This document shows positions 29,301 to 38,049 of a stretch of DNA of 64,000 nucleotides, piece by piece. The position numbers and the translations under genes were made by a program. Numbering within the stretch: the first letter of the stretch is position 1; every line of letters starts with the position of its first letter. Source of the stretch: Lawsonia intracellularis PHE/MN1-00 (GTDB taxonomy: Bacteria > Desulfobacterota > Desulfovibrionia > Desulfovibrionales > Desulfovibrionaceae); the NCBI RefSeq assembly GCF_000055945.1, contig NC_008011.1, positions 1 to 64,000 of the forward strand, given 5' to 3'. The notes beneath the pieces are model-generated. The model was given only the letters and a program-made list of their open reading frames with translations, was not told where the DNA came from and did no database searches.

Positions 29301-29891
29301 GACATTATTTTCTTCTGCTTCATTACAAATTTCTTTATAAGCTATTTTTACTGCTTCAATGACTTGTGGAGGAAGAGGGACTGATAGAATAGCACATTGT
29401 ACAAGAATAGAACGTTTACGTAACTGATCTATATTTTCTTGGGAAGAGGCAAAACCATCTACAACATGTTCAATAAATGTCCGTAAGCGGATAAGGGGTA
29501 ATTTATTTGTATTTCCATCTAATTCATATTGAATAATAGAGGCTATATTACGGACAAATTTTGGTAAGAATTCATGGTCTTGTACGACTTCAGGATTATT
29601 CCAATTGATATGTGTATAATGTTCTTCAACTTTTGAGCGAATAAGTGCAGCACAAACTTTAGTTTCATCAAGAATTTGATGAAATGCAAGAGAAGAAATA
29701 GCTCGAAATTGTGGAGTTTTTATTTCTTTAATTTGTCCAAGAAGTGCAGTATTATAATTTTTCCCACCTACAAGTAATTCTGCATCTTCACCTATAGTAA
29801 TAATATCAGAACCTGTTAATACTAATTGTTTACGTATAGTTTCCACTGAGTTTATACTATCATGGTGTGTTGAAAGGGTCTTTTTGCTCAT
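26307..29891 (-). CDS. Phosphoenolpyruvate synthase-like protein, long form
   Basis: PEP synthase converts pyruvate, ATP and water to PEP, AMP and phosphate. The order is an ATP-binding PPDK_N domain (about 170-450; VAVRSSAAGEDSRKKAFAGLQDTYLN, DTEFCIDTKGTIWFVQARPE) and the phosphohistidine domain with VGGDTSHAAITSREL (His525). A predicted coiled-coil insertion of about 160 residues (roughly 645-805) comes next. The PEP-utilising barrel follows, with GSNDMTQMVLATDRDN and the catalytic GFCGQG (Cys1026). The C-terminal 130 residues are extra. The protein is 1194 residues against about 790 for Escherichia coli PpsA. The catalytic residues look intact, so the insertions probably serve assembly or regulation. 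Pyruvate phosphate dikinase is the alternative activity. Confidence 0.85.
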   Translation of the reverse strand: MSKKTLSTHHDSINSVETIRKQLVLTGSDIITIGEDAELLVGGKNYNTALLGQIKEIKTPQFRAISSLAFHQILDETKVCAALIRSKVEEHYTHINWNNPEVVQDHEFLPKFVRNIASIIQYELDGNTNKLPLIRLRTFIEHVVDGFASSQENIDQLRKRSILVQCAILSVPLPPQVIEAVKIAYKEICNEAEENNVPVAVRSSAAGEDSRKKAFAGLQDTYLNMVGEDAVVLAYHWDCASAYNLRSMIYRREAILDALTKSESTGDEQFAIQAKQEWAIENTSLSVCIMRMINPVVSGTAFSADTATGCRGTTRNDLVSIDVSYGLGEAIVGGMVTPDKMYVYQKDDANEVIIRFMGNKTLKIIYDEKGGTKKIPVSERESIMWALSPTQAEQIAKGVRAISKAYKDIIMDTEFCIDTKGTIWFVQARPETRWNDELMLYPNTIFMHRCEVDPQAAATAKIVLEGNGASRGAGQGKVRFLNSALELNKIQKGDILAAERTDPDMVPGMRVASAILADVGGDTSHAAITSRELGIPAIIGIQNSAALKALDGLEVTVDGTRGHVYHGLLPLYQTGGEININELPKTKTKVGLVLADIGQSLFLSRLRNVPDFEVGLLRAEFMLGNVGVHPSALEAFDNGSLESIIQKKIDELEVHLRKTIQEHLCLGLVNLDLHLREHVGHISGYTEELERLHKRNDPHNPEAVIATYRQIKELEKRLDELTELAASSLDTLKVSSDLSEHVKIIMGYQKQLLSLNDESPQLKKRRIDLEKEIETYTADIAQNPIVQKTISQIEQLRKEVSERCGINKKIKELQSIPLAIGSLIRSCGHKTGREHYIQTLSQGLALFSMAFYGKPIIYRTTDFKTNEYRNLLGGILFEDFEDNPMLGYRGVARDIHDWEIDAFKAARSLYGAKNLQLMLPFVRTIEQARSMRSYLSEVHNLRSGEDNLQIFLMSELPSNAILARQFIQEFDGFSIGSNDMTQMVLATDRDNQSLSHIYDEEDPAVVWAILVTIFTGQKYGKKVGFCGQGVANSAILRGIVTISGITSASVVPDTYYQTKQEIADIEASNISLSELGQWLTKQHKNNLKKLLEEHGYNLFNTNPTNQDIQLWYNKNISTLCTQLQKNLTTSQAPKIAKTLKEFRTLFHKAVIYATWPWEETVNDALYQAGFRSFEEQKVALEQQRKHIMNTISYK

Positions 29892-30147
29892 TAGGCTTAT
29901 CCATTATATCCCATAATTAAAGTAAAAATTATTCTCACCATGTATAATCTTTATATAAAACTTATTCTAAAAAAATAGAAAGATTAAAAGTTGCCAAGGA
30001 GAATAAGTTATAAAGTATATATAAAAATAAGAGTCACTAGAAATTATATTATTAATTGATTTTTATCTTAAAATAAAAAATGTTTTTAATTACGTTACAT
30101 AAACTACATTTTGTTTACTACTCAAACTCTATAACTAAAGAGAAAAA

Positions 30148-31131
30148 TTATAGCAAAGGGTATAAGCTTCCAGATAAAAATATTTTTTTTTGCTTGGAAG
30201 TAGATAAAATAAGACCTCCATTATCATGTATACCTGCTATTATTCCTTTATAGTGTTGATGTTCATTTAATCCATCTTTGATGACAACACTACAATTTTT
30301 TAAACAAAGATACTGTTCTGCAAGTTTTACCCATGATGTTTTTTGGTTAACATCCCTATGTTCTTTATAGCAAAGATAGACTTGACTTACAAGGGATAAC
30401 CATAAAGGAAGGATAGATCCATATCCAGAAAACAGTGGGTGTGGTGGAAGATTTGATGGTTGTAGTGAGGCATCTTCACGAATTGTATATTCATTAGAAT
30501 TTTTATTCATATTAATACCTACTCCAGCTAAAAGAATATCATCTCTTTCTTCAAGTAAAATGCCACCTACTTTACACCATTGTTTATTAGCAAATACTAC
30601 AATATCATTTGGCCATTTAAGAAATACATGGAATCCTATTTTATTTAATGCATGAATAAAAAAGGTACTGGCAATTATTGCTGCTTTTGTCTTTGAGAAA
30701 AGTTCACATTGGGGTAATCTAACAGTAGCATATACATTTCCTATAGGAGAACACCATGTTCTTCCTAGTTGACCTCTCCCTGCTGTTTGGGAGGTAACAA
30801 TAATACTTCCCCATATAGGGAGAAGATTTTCTTTATAAAGAGTATATGCAATATCTAAGCTTGATGAACATGTTGTATGTAAATAGACAACTTCTGGAAG
30901 GTATATTGTTTTTGAAGAGGACAAAGAAGGACATGATAGGCTTGCTTCCATACAGGGAATAGATGTATTTTTTAATCCATGAAGGTTTTTATGAATAAAT
31001 GTGGGAGAATTATCACGTAGTAATAGTTCAGGAATAAGCTGAGGATTATGAATAATTATATTTTGGTTATTTTTTTCTTTACTTGATTGTATATGAACAA
31101 TCCTTAATGTCCCATTGATAGATTTTAGCAT
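30148..31131 (-). CDS. birA: Biotin--[acetyl-CoA-carboxylase] ligase
   Basis: BirA activates biotin with ATP and attaches it to carboxyl carrier protein. The biotinyl-AMP loop GRGQLGRTW, the KWPNDIV substrate strand and GGILLEE/GVGINMN blocks are clear. There is no recognisable N-terminal helix-turn-helix. The first 85 residues are unlike BirA regulators and uncharacterised, so this is probably a monofunctional ligase. The C-terminal SH3-like cap (HYKGIIAGIHDNGGLIL) is present. Length is 327 residues. It follows fliM on the same strand with a 75-base gap. Confidence 0.9.
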   Translation of the reverse strand: MLKSINGTLRIVHIQSSKEKNNQNIIIHNPQLIPELLLRDNSPTFIHKNLHGLKNTSIPCMEASLSCPSLSSSKTIYLPEVVYLHTTCSSSLDIAYTLYKENLLPIWGSIIVTSQTAGRGQLGRTWCSPIGNVYATVRLPQCELFSKTKAAIIASTFFIHALNKIGFHVFLKWPNDIVVFANKQWCKVGGILLEERDDILLAGVGINMNKNSNEYTIREDASLQPSNLPPHPLFSGYGSILPLWLSLVSQVYLCYKEHRDVNQKTSWVKLAEQYLCLKNCSVVIKDGLNEHQHYKGIIAGIHDNGGLILSTSKQKKIFLSGSLYPLL

Positions 31132-31206
31132 AGTAATTTTGTATAATGTGTTATATAAAGTAGAGATGAAAAAGGAAAAAAGAGTTCTTAATAAATTAAA
31201 AAAGAG

Positions 31207-32184
31207 TTAGCAGTGTGGTTCTTCTTCTTTTATAATTTGATATGCTTTATTTGATTTTACTGTTCCTGCAATGCCCCAATACTTAGTAACTCCAGCTACA
31301 GTACATTCAAGGAGATCTTCTACATCTGTGTCAAGAACAAGAACATCCCCAATTTTTAATCTTAATAATTGGTTTCCTGTAATCTGTGTATTACCCATTC
31401 TTACTTTAAGCTCTACAGGTGTTTCTAAAAGACGCTCTTTAAGTCGACCTACCCAAGCATGATCAATTTCAAGTCGTTCTGTTTGAAAACTTGCATGAAG
31501 TTTTGAGCGAATAGGTTCAATTGTTGCATATGGTATACATATGGTCATAGATCCAATAGAAGAATCAAGTTCCACTTCAAAATTAATGACAATAACTACA
31601 TCGCTTGGTGGTACAATGGCAGCAAACTGTGGATTTATTTCAGAACGTATAAGTTCTAATTTTACATCATGAACAGGTCTCCATGATTCTTCCATATTAT
31701 CAAGAGCTATCTTGATTATTCTATCAACAATAACTTGCTCAATACGAGTAAACTCTCGACCTTCGATTTTTGGTTGAGAGCCTATACCTCCAAATACATT
31801 TTCTACTAGTGCAAAAACAAGCCGAGAATCTACAACAATAATAGCATTTCCTCTTAGAGGATCCATTTTGAAGATATTTATGCTTGTAGGAACTGGTAGT
31901 GAGCGCATAAAATCTCCAAATTTTGTCATATCTATAGAAATAGGATTAAGTTCTACACGTTTACGTATAGCATTTGATAAGGCATTTGTACAAAGACGAG
32001 CAAAGCGATCATTTACGATTTCTAAAACAGGCATACGCCCACGAATAATACGATCTTGATTAGCTAAATCAAAAGGAACAATTCCAGAATCATCTTCAGG
32101 AATATCAGTTTCACTTTCAATTTCTCCACCAGAAAGTCCTCTAAGAAGAGCATCAACTTCGTCTTGAGCAAGTATTTTATTCAT
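31207..32184 (-). CDS. fliM: Flagellar motor switch protein FliM
   Basis: FliM forms the C-ring with FliG and FliN and binds phosphorylated CheY. The N-terminal CheY-binding peptide is ILAQDEVDALLRGL (residues 4-17, canonical LSQ-x-EIDALL). The central domain has LFKMDPLRGN-type sequence here as FKMDPLRGNAIIVVDSRLVF. The C-terminal SpoA domain has TPVELKVRMGNTQI. Length is 325 residues. No other flagellar genes are adjacent, so the cluster is dispersed, as often in this lineage. Confidence 0.95.
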   Translation of the reverse strand: MNKILAQDEVDALLRGLSGGEIESETDIPEDDSGIVPFDLANQDRIIRGRMPVLEIVNDRFARLCTNALSNAIRKRVELNPISIDMTKFGDFMRSLPVPTSINIFKMDPLRGNAIIVVDSRLVFALVENVFGGIGSQPKIEGREFTRIEQVIVDRIIKIALDNMEESWRPVHDVKLELIRSEINPQFAAIVPPSDVVIVINFEVELDSSIGSMTICIPYATIEPIRSKLHASFQTERLEIDHAWVGRLKERLLETPVELKVRMGNTQITGNQLLRLKIGDVLVLDTDVEDLLECTVAGVTKYWGIAGTVKSNKAYQIIKEEEPHC

Positions 32185-32380
32185 AGTATTATTTATAGTG
32201 ATCTGAAATATTTTTATAGTTATTGATAAAAGTATTTTTTCAATCTAATGTGAAGTTGTGCATCCCCAGCTTACTTCATTTCAACATAGTCTTCAGATTA
32301 TTATTGGTCAAGTTTTACTCATTATTTTATGTCGATTGGTTTTCTTTTTCTTCTATAAGGTTGAAGATAAGGAGTTTTTT

Positions 32381-32746
32381 ATGTTGTCAAAAATAAATAT
32401 ATTATTTTTTTTATTAGTTATAAGTTTTTTAAGTATACATACGTCATCTGTTGCTGTTGAAAGTGAAAAGAGTACTTATAGTGACCAACTTACTTCTGAG
32501 AATAAGGTTTATAACAAACAATATTCAGGTAATAGTTCTACAAAAGTATATCATAATAAGGAATGTAGATATTTTGATTGTACTGCATGTACTATAGGCT
32601 TTGACTCTAAAGAGGAAGCTGAAAAAGCTGGTTATACACCATGTAGGCTTTGTGAAAATAAAAAGCCTTCACAGCTATCACAGGAGACAGAGAAAAACCA
32701 TCAAGAATCGTTGGATAATACAAAAAAAGAACAAAACAGTCAGTAA
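32381..32746 (+). CDS. Exported protein with Ada-like Cys4 metal-binding domain
   Basis: The longest frame begins at 32258, but the ATG at 32381 has AAGGAG six bases before it and starts a clean signal peptide (MLSKINILFFLLVISFLSIHTSSVAVE). I use it, giving 121 residues. The mature part has Y-H-N-K-E-C-R-Y-F-D-C-x-x-C, then EEAEKAGYTPCRLC. This is the pattern of the Ada-type zinc domain often found on secreted or nuclease-associated proteins. The C-terminal 30 residues are hydrophilic and Gln-rich. Likely a periplasmic metal- or DNA-binding protein; the function is unknown. A clear terminator follows. Confidence 0.75.
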   Translation: MLSKINILFFLLVISFLSIHTSSVAVESEKSTYSDQLTSENKVYNKQYSGNSSTKVYHNKECRYFDCTACTIGFDSKEEAEKAGYTPCRLCENKKPSQLSQETEKNHQESLDNTKKEQNSQ

Positions 32747-32800
32747 TAATAGTCGTTAGCTACTACTTAAAAAATAAACGGTTATTAGATAACGTTATAA

Positions 32801-32838
32801 AGAGCCTATAATACCTTGTATGATTATAGGCTCTTTTG
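32801..32838 (+). terminator. Rho-independent terminator
   Basis: AGAGCCTATAAT (32801-32812) pairs perfectly over twelve bases with ATTATAGGCTCT (32823-32834), followed by TTT. It ends the Ada-like protein gene. Confidence 0.85.
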
Positions 32839-32973
32839 ACAGCTTTCAACTATTATTATGAATATTATTTTATAGTTGTTTTACTAATTTTATATTATTT
32901 TTGATGAAGGATATTGAAGTATTAGGATTAAAATAGAGGTATTAGACAACTATAGAATAACAATAACTTTTTA

Positions 32974-34464
32974 TTATTTTTTCTTTAGTTCTTCAGACAT
33001 TAAGACTGGCCCTGGAATAACTTGTCCTATAAACCCTTTTTGTAGAGCATGGTGTCCTACAAATGGGGTCTTTCGTTCTACTTGCATATCTACAACTTTA
33101 ACAACAGGTTTTGCACCAACAGCTAAAGGGAATTGATCTTTAGGTATTTGTAACATAAAAGATGTGCTTCCCACTTGTTGATAAAAACCTGTAGTAGTAT
33201 CTCTTAAACTAATACCAAAATTTCGGATTATTAACACATATCCTTCCTGATTAAAAAGCATTGTGCGTGATGTTCTTGTTCGTGCAGTTTTTATAAGTTG
33301 CTCTCGAAGTGATAGTGGTTTTCTAGTTACAGATGATGTTGAAGGTTCTTCTTCGCTTGAGCTTTCTTCAGCTTCTTCAGCTAGTTCGACTTGTTCACTT
33401 GTGGTAAATGCTGTAGGCTTCTCTTCTCGAGGTAACTCTTGAAGTTGTCCTCCTCCCTCAGCTCCTCTAAGCGGTATTTCTTGAACTTTTAGATCTTCAT
33501 CTAATTCTTCGTCTAAGGTTTCTTCTGGTAAAGGATCTGTATTACTAGTTACAAGTGTCATGATTCTAGAAATATCTTGACTATTTTTTTCACAATATGG
33601 GTTAAGAGGAAATGGTGTATTTACATTCATAATCATAGCTGAAAAATCTGCCATTATAGTTTGTGACATACAGATACCTACAACAGCAGCTATGGATCGT
33701 TCAGGAAATTCTTTTATAAGCATTTCTTTATATTTTTCTAATGCATCTTCATTGCTATATTTTTCGTATGAAAGTTTGACATTTTGAAAGTAGGGACGAT
33801 CTCTAGGAGCATCTCGAGTAAAGATGTCATATATACCATTTTCATCAAATTCATGTTGATGTTTGTCATCCCACGTAAGTTCTATTGCACGTCCTATCTT
33901 TTGTTCAAGATACAACATATGTTCTTGTAACTCTGTAGGCCCTAAGATAAAACCATAGGCAAGTTGAGATAGGGGTTTCCCTGGATCTTTCTTTAGTTCA
34001 GTAAGGATATCTTTTACTATAGTTTGTATTTCATATATATCAATAGGTCCTTCAGGATGTTCTTCTTGCCATAATGCTTGAAGATATGGAATGACACCTT
34101 GTCTAATGGCTTTAGGTTCATCTTTTAGTTCTTTTTCTGCAACAAATTCAATCATTTTGTTTCCAAGAGTCAATCGAGCTTTGTGTAGTGTTTCTTCATA
34201 TGATTTACCGCCAAGTGGCATAGGATACGGTAGGTTAGCTCTTCCGAAACTAGAGCGTGCTTCATATTCAACAAGTTTTGCCATGGAAAGTTGTACAGCT
34301 TCTGATTGTTTTGCTGTAAGTTCTGGTGCAACTCTAGCAGGTTGTGGTTTGAGTCTTGATCCTAGAGTTTTTTCTTTTGTCTGGAGCTCTCCCTCATCGC
34401 CAAGGATAATAGTTTTTCTATCAAGCATTGCAGTAAAAAGCTCTGTACTATTTCGAATAAGCAT
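32974..34464 (-). CDS. Effector-candidate paralogue A, unknown function
   Basis: No named family recognised. It is one of three paralogues in this cluster, sharing an N-terminal MLIxNSxELF start, a central block (LAYGFILGPTELQEHM, GIYDIFTRDAPRDRP) and P-L-N-P-Y. The C-terminal beta-like module has PKDQFPLAVGAKP. The frame is open from 34476, but alignment with the other two supports the ATG at 34464 (496 residues). It alone has an acidic Ser/Glu-rich linker (about 330-400; AEEAEESSSEEEPSTSS) before the C-terminal module. There is no signal peptide or membrane segment. Linkage to a CesT-like chaperone suggests a type III secreted protein; that is inference. Confidence 0.75.
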   Translation of the reverse strand: MLIRNSTELFTAMLDRKTIILGDEGELQTKEKTLGSRLKPQPARVAPELTAKQSEAVQLSMAKLVEYEARSSFGRANLPYPMPLGGKSYEETLHKARLTLGNKMIEFVAEKELKDEPKAIRQGVIPYLQALWQEEHPEGPIDIYEIQTIVKDILTELKKDPGKPLSQLAYGFILGPTELQEHMLYLEQKIGRAIELTWDDKHQHEFDENGIYDIFTRDAPRDRPYFQNVKLSYEKYSNEDALEKYKEMLIKEFPERSIAAVVGICMSQTIMADFSAMIMNVNTPFPLNPYCEKNSQDISRIMTLVTSNTDPLPEETLDEELDEDLKVQEIPLRGAEGGGQLQELPREEKPTAFTTSEQVELAEEAEESSSEEEPSTSSVTRKPLSLREQLIKTARTRTSRTMLFNQEGYVLIIRNFGISLRDTTTGFYQQVGSTSFMLQIPKDQFPLAVGAKPVVKVVDMQVERKTPFVGHHALQKGFIGQVIPGPVLMSEELKKK

Positions 34465-34503
34465 AATGGTATCCACATGTTATTTAGATTTTATATTATA
34501 AAA

Positions 34504-34544
34504 ATAAATATAAAACATATTTATATAAATATAAAACATATTTA
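34504..34544. repeat. Two exact 20-bp direct repeats
   Basis: ATAAATATAAAACATATTTA occurs at 34504-34523 and again at 34525-34544, one base apart. It sits just upstream of the start of paralogue A and could touch its promoter. It may be simple AT-rich slippage. Confidence 0.85.
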
Positions 34545-34645
34545 AACTATATATTATAAGATCATTTAAAAAATATTAAGTATGCTAGATAGAAATAAAT
34601 TAAATTAAAAAAATAGAGTGTAAGAGATATTATTCCATTTACTAA

Positions 34646-35818
34646 TTATGATATTCTGACTTCAATTCCTTTTTTCCTTTGTAGATTTATATCAGTAACT
34701 TGAAGCTTAGGTTTTGCACCTAAAGGAAGAGGAAACTGATCTTTTGGTAGTTGTACTGATAGCTGAAGATTTCCTAATTTTTGACTTTCACCTGTTACTG
34801 TACTTGTTACCTGAATATCATAAGAGTATTTAAATAGAACATTACTTGGTGTTTGCATAACTATTCTTCTTGGATTGTCAGGAGAAGGTGGTTCATTACT
34901 TACATTCATTAAAAAATTTTCTGGCATTTCTAGGCTATTAGAAGGAATAAAAGGGCAGAGAGGATATGGTGTACCCATTCCTCTAATAACCTCTGTTATA
35001 ACTGGTGATATGGTTTGTGACATCATAACACACACAACTCTTCTCATAGAGATATCAGGGAATTCTTCTTTAATTTTATCCTGATAGAGTGATACAAGTG
35101 TTTCATTATCATACTCATTATGTCCAAAACGCCAACCACCCAAGAAAGGTGTTTCTCTTACACAATCTTTATTAAAAACAGTATAAATACCTTCATTATC
35201 AAAATCATTTTTATGTTCTTCGCAGCATGTTTCTTTGATGGCTGTCTGTATATTTTCTCCTATGTATTTCATGTGTGGACCTAACTCATCAGATGTAAGA
35301 TGATAATTACATGCAAGGTGGCCAAGAGCATGACCAGGGCTTTCTTTGAGAGTTTTAATCTGTTCTTCAACAAATGTTTTTATTGTAGGGTAGCAACTGT
35401 CACCTTCAGGATGTTTATTTTTCCATAATGATTGTAGGTATATTTTTACTCCATCCTGAACTGGGCGAGGTTGATCGTGAAGTTCGTTGGTTACACAGTG
35501 TCTAATCATTGCCTTTCCAACAATCTTTCGAGCGCTTGTTTTCAAGTCTTCAAATGAACGTCCACAGAAAGGTAATGGTTCTCTAAGGTTGCAAGGACCA
35601 TGTTTACTTATTGCATCTTTTTCAACAAGAGTTGCCATAGCAAGTAGTAAATCATCTTGACTTGTTTGGACAAACCTACTGGCTACAATTGCAGCTCTAG
35701 CTAGATCATAACTATAACCTGCCCATGTTTGTGTATGAAGCTCTCCTTCTTTATCAAGTACAAGAGAATAGCCCTCATCCATGTACCCAAATAACTCTTT
35801 ACTGTTATTAATAAGCAT
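34646..35818 (-). CDS. Effector-candidate paralogue B, unknown function
   Basis: This is a 390-residue member of the same family as A and C, with MLINNSKELFGYMDEG at the N-terminus, LACNYHLTSDELGPHM and GIYTVFNKDCVRETP in the centre. TPYPLCPFIPSN and the terminal module LPKDQFPLPLGAKPKLQV follow. It lacks the acidic linker of A. The start has a GAGG site about eleven bases upstream. The CesT-like chaperone gene ends 88 bases before it on the same strand, the usual order for a chaperone-effector pair. No catalytic motif is recognised. Confidence 0.75.
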   Translation of the reverse strand: MLINNSKELFGYMDEGYSLVLDKEGELHTQTWAGYSYDLARAAIVASRFVQTSQDDLLLAMATLVEKDAISKHGPCNLREPLPFCGRSFEDLKTSARKIVGKAMIRHCVTNELHDQPRPVQDGVKIYLQSLWKNKHPEGDSCYPTIKTFVEEQIKTLKESPGHALGHLACNYHLTSDELGPHMKYIGENIQTAIKETCCEEHKNDFDNEGIYTVFNKDCVRETPFLGGWRFGHNEYDNETLVSLYQDKIKEEFPDISMRRVVCVMMSQTISPVITEVIRGMGTPYPLCPFIPSNSLEMPENFLMNVSNEPPSPDNPRRIVMQTPSNVLFKYSYDIQVTSTVTGESQKLGNLQLSVQLPKDQFPLPLGAKPKLQVTDINLQRKKGIEVRIS

Positions 35819-35906
35819 TAGAATAATACCTCGCTACATTTTTACATGAATTATAGGAAAGTAATTATTTTTAAGCTGAAATAGTTAGTCATCATAGAAA
35901 AAAAGT

Positions 35907-36365
35907 TTATACTGCTAACATCTTTTGTACGTCGAATTCTTTAGATGAGGTGCAATCATTGTCTTCATGATTGAATTTATTAATCTTTTCAATCCACTCT
36001 CCTGTCAGTAGAATAACATTTCCAATAAGGTCTGTTAGAGAGGAATAAGTAAGATTCTCAAATGGCCATGCAACTTGTAATGTTATTAGTCCATTATTGT
36101 AATCTAATCCTAATGTTGCACCTGATGTCTCTATAAAAAGATTATTAGCTGTGAGAAGCTTTTTAAAAAGCTTAAGTTGATTTTTTTCAGGGATTATACC
36201 TATAGGTGCTTGAAAAAGAATAATTTTTCTGGACTCCAGAAGACCAATGTTGATATTAAAGCCGCCTATAGTAAGGGCACCTGAGTATTCTCCTGGTGCT
36301 ATAACTGTATTAAGTCCTTGATCATGGGCAATAGTATTAAGCATAAGAATAATATTTTGTAACAT
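35907..36365 (-). CDS. CesT/Tir-type type III secretion chaperone
   Basis: The 152-residue acidic protein fits the class I effector chaperone fold: an N-terminal helix (NIILMLNTIAHDQGL), two-strand sheets (YSGALTIGGFNINIGLL, KIILFQAPIGIIP) and a helix (NQLKLFKKLLTANNLF). The TSGATLGLDYNNGLITLQVAWP strand pair and a C-terminal helix follow. Such dimeric chaperones keep effectors secretion-competent. A GGGAG site lies seven bases before the ATG. It lies between paralogues C and B and probably serves one or more of A, B and C. Assignment rests on fold pattern and size rather than a signature motif. Confidence 0.7.
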   Translation of the reverse strand: MLQNIILMLNTIAHDQGLNTVIAPGEYSGALTIGGFNINIGLLESRKIILFQAPIGIIPEKNQLKLFKKLLTANNLFIETSGATLGLDYNNGLITLQVAWPFENLTYSSLTDLIGNVILLTGEWIEKINKFNHEDNDCTSSKEFDVQKMLAV

Positions 36366-36643
36366 AACAATCTCCCATCCTACTAAATGTATAGGTATAG
36401 TAAGATAATAAATTTTAGATATATCCTATTATGAATGTATATAAATAACAGGAGGATAAATTGAATGTGTCTTAATAAATTTAACTAGTTATAAATATAG
36501 CTGAATTACTAGTTTGTAATTATGTATAGTGAATGTAAATAACTATAAGTAGCAATAGCAGAACTATTATATATATATATAATACTTATTATATATTATT
36601 GTAGTATTTTTTTTTTGAAAAAATTTTTATACATATAGTTAAA

Positions 36644-37960
36644 TCAAGCTACAAAACCAACTGGCCTGTTTACTTGCATATTTTTGACTTGAATATTTGG
36701 GATATTACTTATTGGTAAAGGAAATTGCCCTTTAGGGATAACAATGTCCACTTGAACATTTCCCACAGTTTGTTGAAGATCTAATATAGGGCAACAAAGC
36801 TTGATACCATAGTTACAATGTATAATAATTTCTTCATTATTATGGGTAAGTGTCATTCGTGGTTGAATACTATCACTATTTTCAATAAGTGGCACAACGT
36901 CTGGTACCATATCATTATCATCTTTATTATTAGGTATGTAGGGATTAAGAGGACAGTATGTCTTTATACCAGAAACCATACATGAAAGGTTAGGTAAAGA
37001 TTTTTGTGTCATAATTGTAGTAACTATTGCAGCCATAGAAAACTCAGGAAATTCTTCTTTGATCATCTTAACGTATATATCTTTAGCATTTGGTAAGTCT
37101 GATTGAAGGAATACTCTTTCACCTTGAATTGAAGGGCGGTCTCTGGGTGCATCTACAGTAAAAAGGTTGAATATTCCATCGTCACTATAGTTAGTGAGTT
37201 TATCTTCTTTCCATGTTTCATCTATAGCTTCTAGTATTCCTTGTTTAAAGAACTGCATATGCTCTGTAAGAGCTTCAGAGTCTATAGTATACCCGTATGC
37301 AAGGTTAGCTATTGTTTGTCCTAGAGGATCTGTTCGTTGCCAGTGATCGATTTCTTGTGTAACATATTGTTCTATAGATTCTTGTTTTGGTTGACTACCA
37401 GAATTTTCCTTTTCCCATGAAGAGGTAAGAAAAGATATAACACCTTTACGGATAGGCTCAGGTTTATTGTAGAGGATTTTTGTTACATAAATTCCAACTA
37501 GTCTACTACTTATAAATGAATTAACTGCTGGGTATGAAATAGGAACTGTACTATTATCTTCTGCCCATTCTTTTTGAATATATTCACTAATAGATTTTTG
37601 TACTTGAGGATTTTCTGTTCCAAATTTTTTTTCTAAAATATATGTAATCATAGCAGAACAAAGTATTTCTTGAGATGTAGCAGCTATTTCTTCCAAAGTT
37701 CGGCTTGTGGAATGAAGTGGTTCTTGAATGTTTCGAGGACCTGCATTTACTATGGAGTCAGAATTAACAATATTGGCCATTGCAATTTGAAGACATTGTT
37801 GACGTACCTTAATTGTTTTTGCTGATCTAAAGAGATCAGCAAATTTTCTAAAAGAAGAAGAAAGCCGATTTTCTGTTTTTATATTCCCACTGTTATCAAT
37901 AGTGAGAGTATATCCTTGTTCCAATGCTTGAAGTAAACTGTCTTTATTAGTAATAATCAT
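36644..37960 (-). CDS. Effector-candidate paralogue C, unknown function
   Basis: This 438-residue member of the A/B/C family starts MIITNKDSLLQALEQGYTLT. It has an extra stretch of about 60 residues relative to B between the N-terminal and central parts (about 140-200, SYPAVNSFISSRLVG). It shares LAYGYTIDSEALTEHM, GIFNLFTVDAPRDRP, YCPLNPYIPNN and PKGQFPLPISNIP. It is first in the transcription order C, chaperone, B, A, with gaps of 88-280 bases. No signal peptide or catalytic motif is seen. The repeated VDAPRDRP-type motif in A and C is the best handle for a search. Confidence 0.75.
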   Translation of the reverse strand: MIITNKDSLLQALEQGYTLTIDNSGNIKTENRLSSSFRKFADLFRSAKTIKVRQQCLQIAMANIVNSDSIVNAGPRNIQEPLHSTSRTLEEIAATSQEILCSAMITYILEKKFGTENPQVQKSISEYIQKEWAEDNSTVPISYPAVNSFISSRLVGIYVTKILYNKPEPIRKGVISFLTSSWEKENSGSQPKQESIEQYVTQEIDHWQRTDPLGQTIANLAYGYTIDSEALTEHMQFFKQGILEAIDETWKEDKLTNYSDDGIFNLFTVDAPRDRPSIQGERVFLQSDLPNAKDIYVKMIKEEFPEFSMAAIVTTIMTQKSLPNLSCMVSGIKTYCPLNPYIPNNKDDNDMVPDVVPLIENSDSIQPRMTLTHNNEEIIIHCNYGIKLCCPILDLQQTVGNVQVDIVIPKGQFPLPISNIPNIQVKNMQVNRPVGFVA

Positions 37961-38049
37961 TTGTTATACCTATATCTTAGTGACATCGAAAAAAGTGTAG
38001 AAAAATAGAGTGTAATAGTAAGTAGCCTGTAACTTGTTATAATAAGTTA

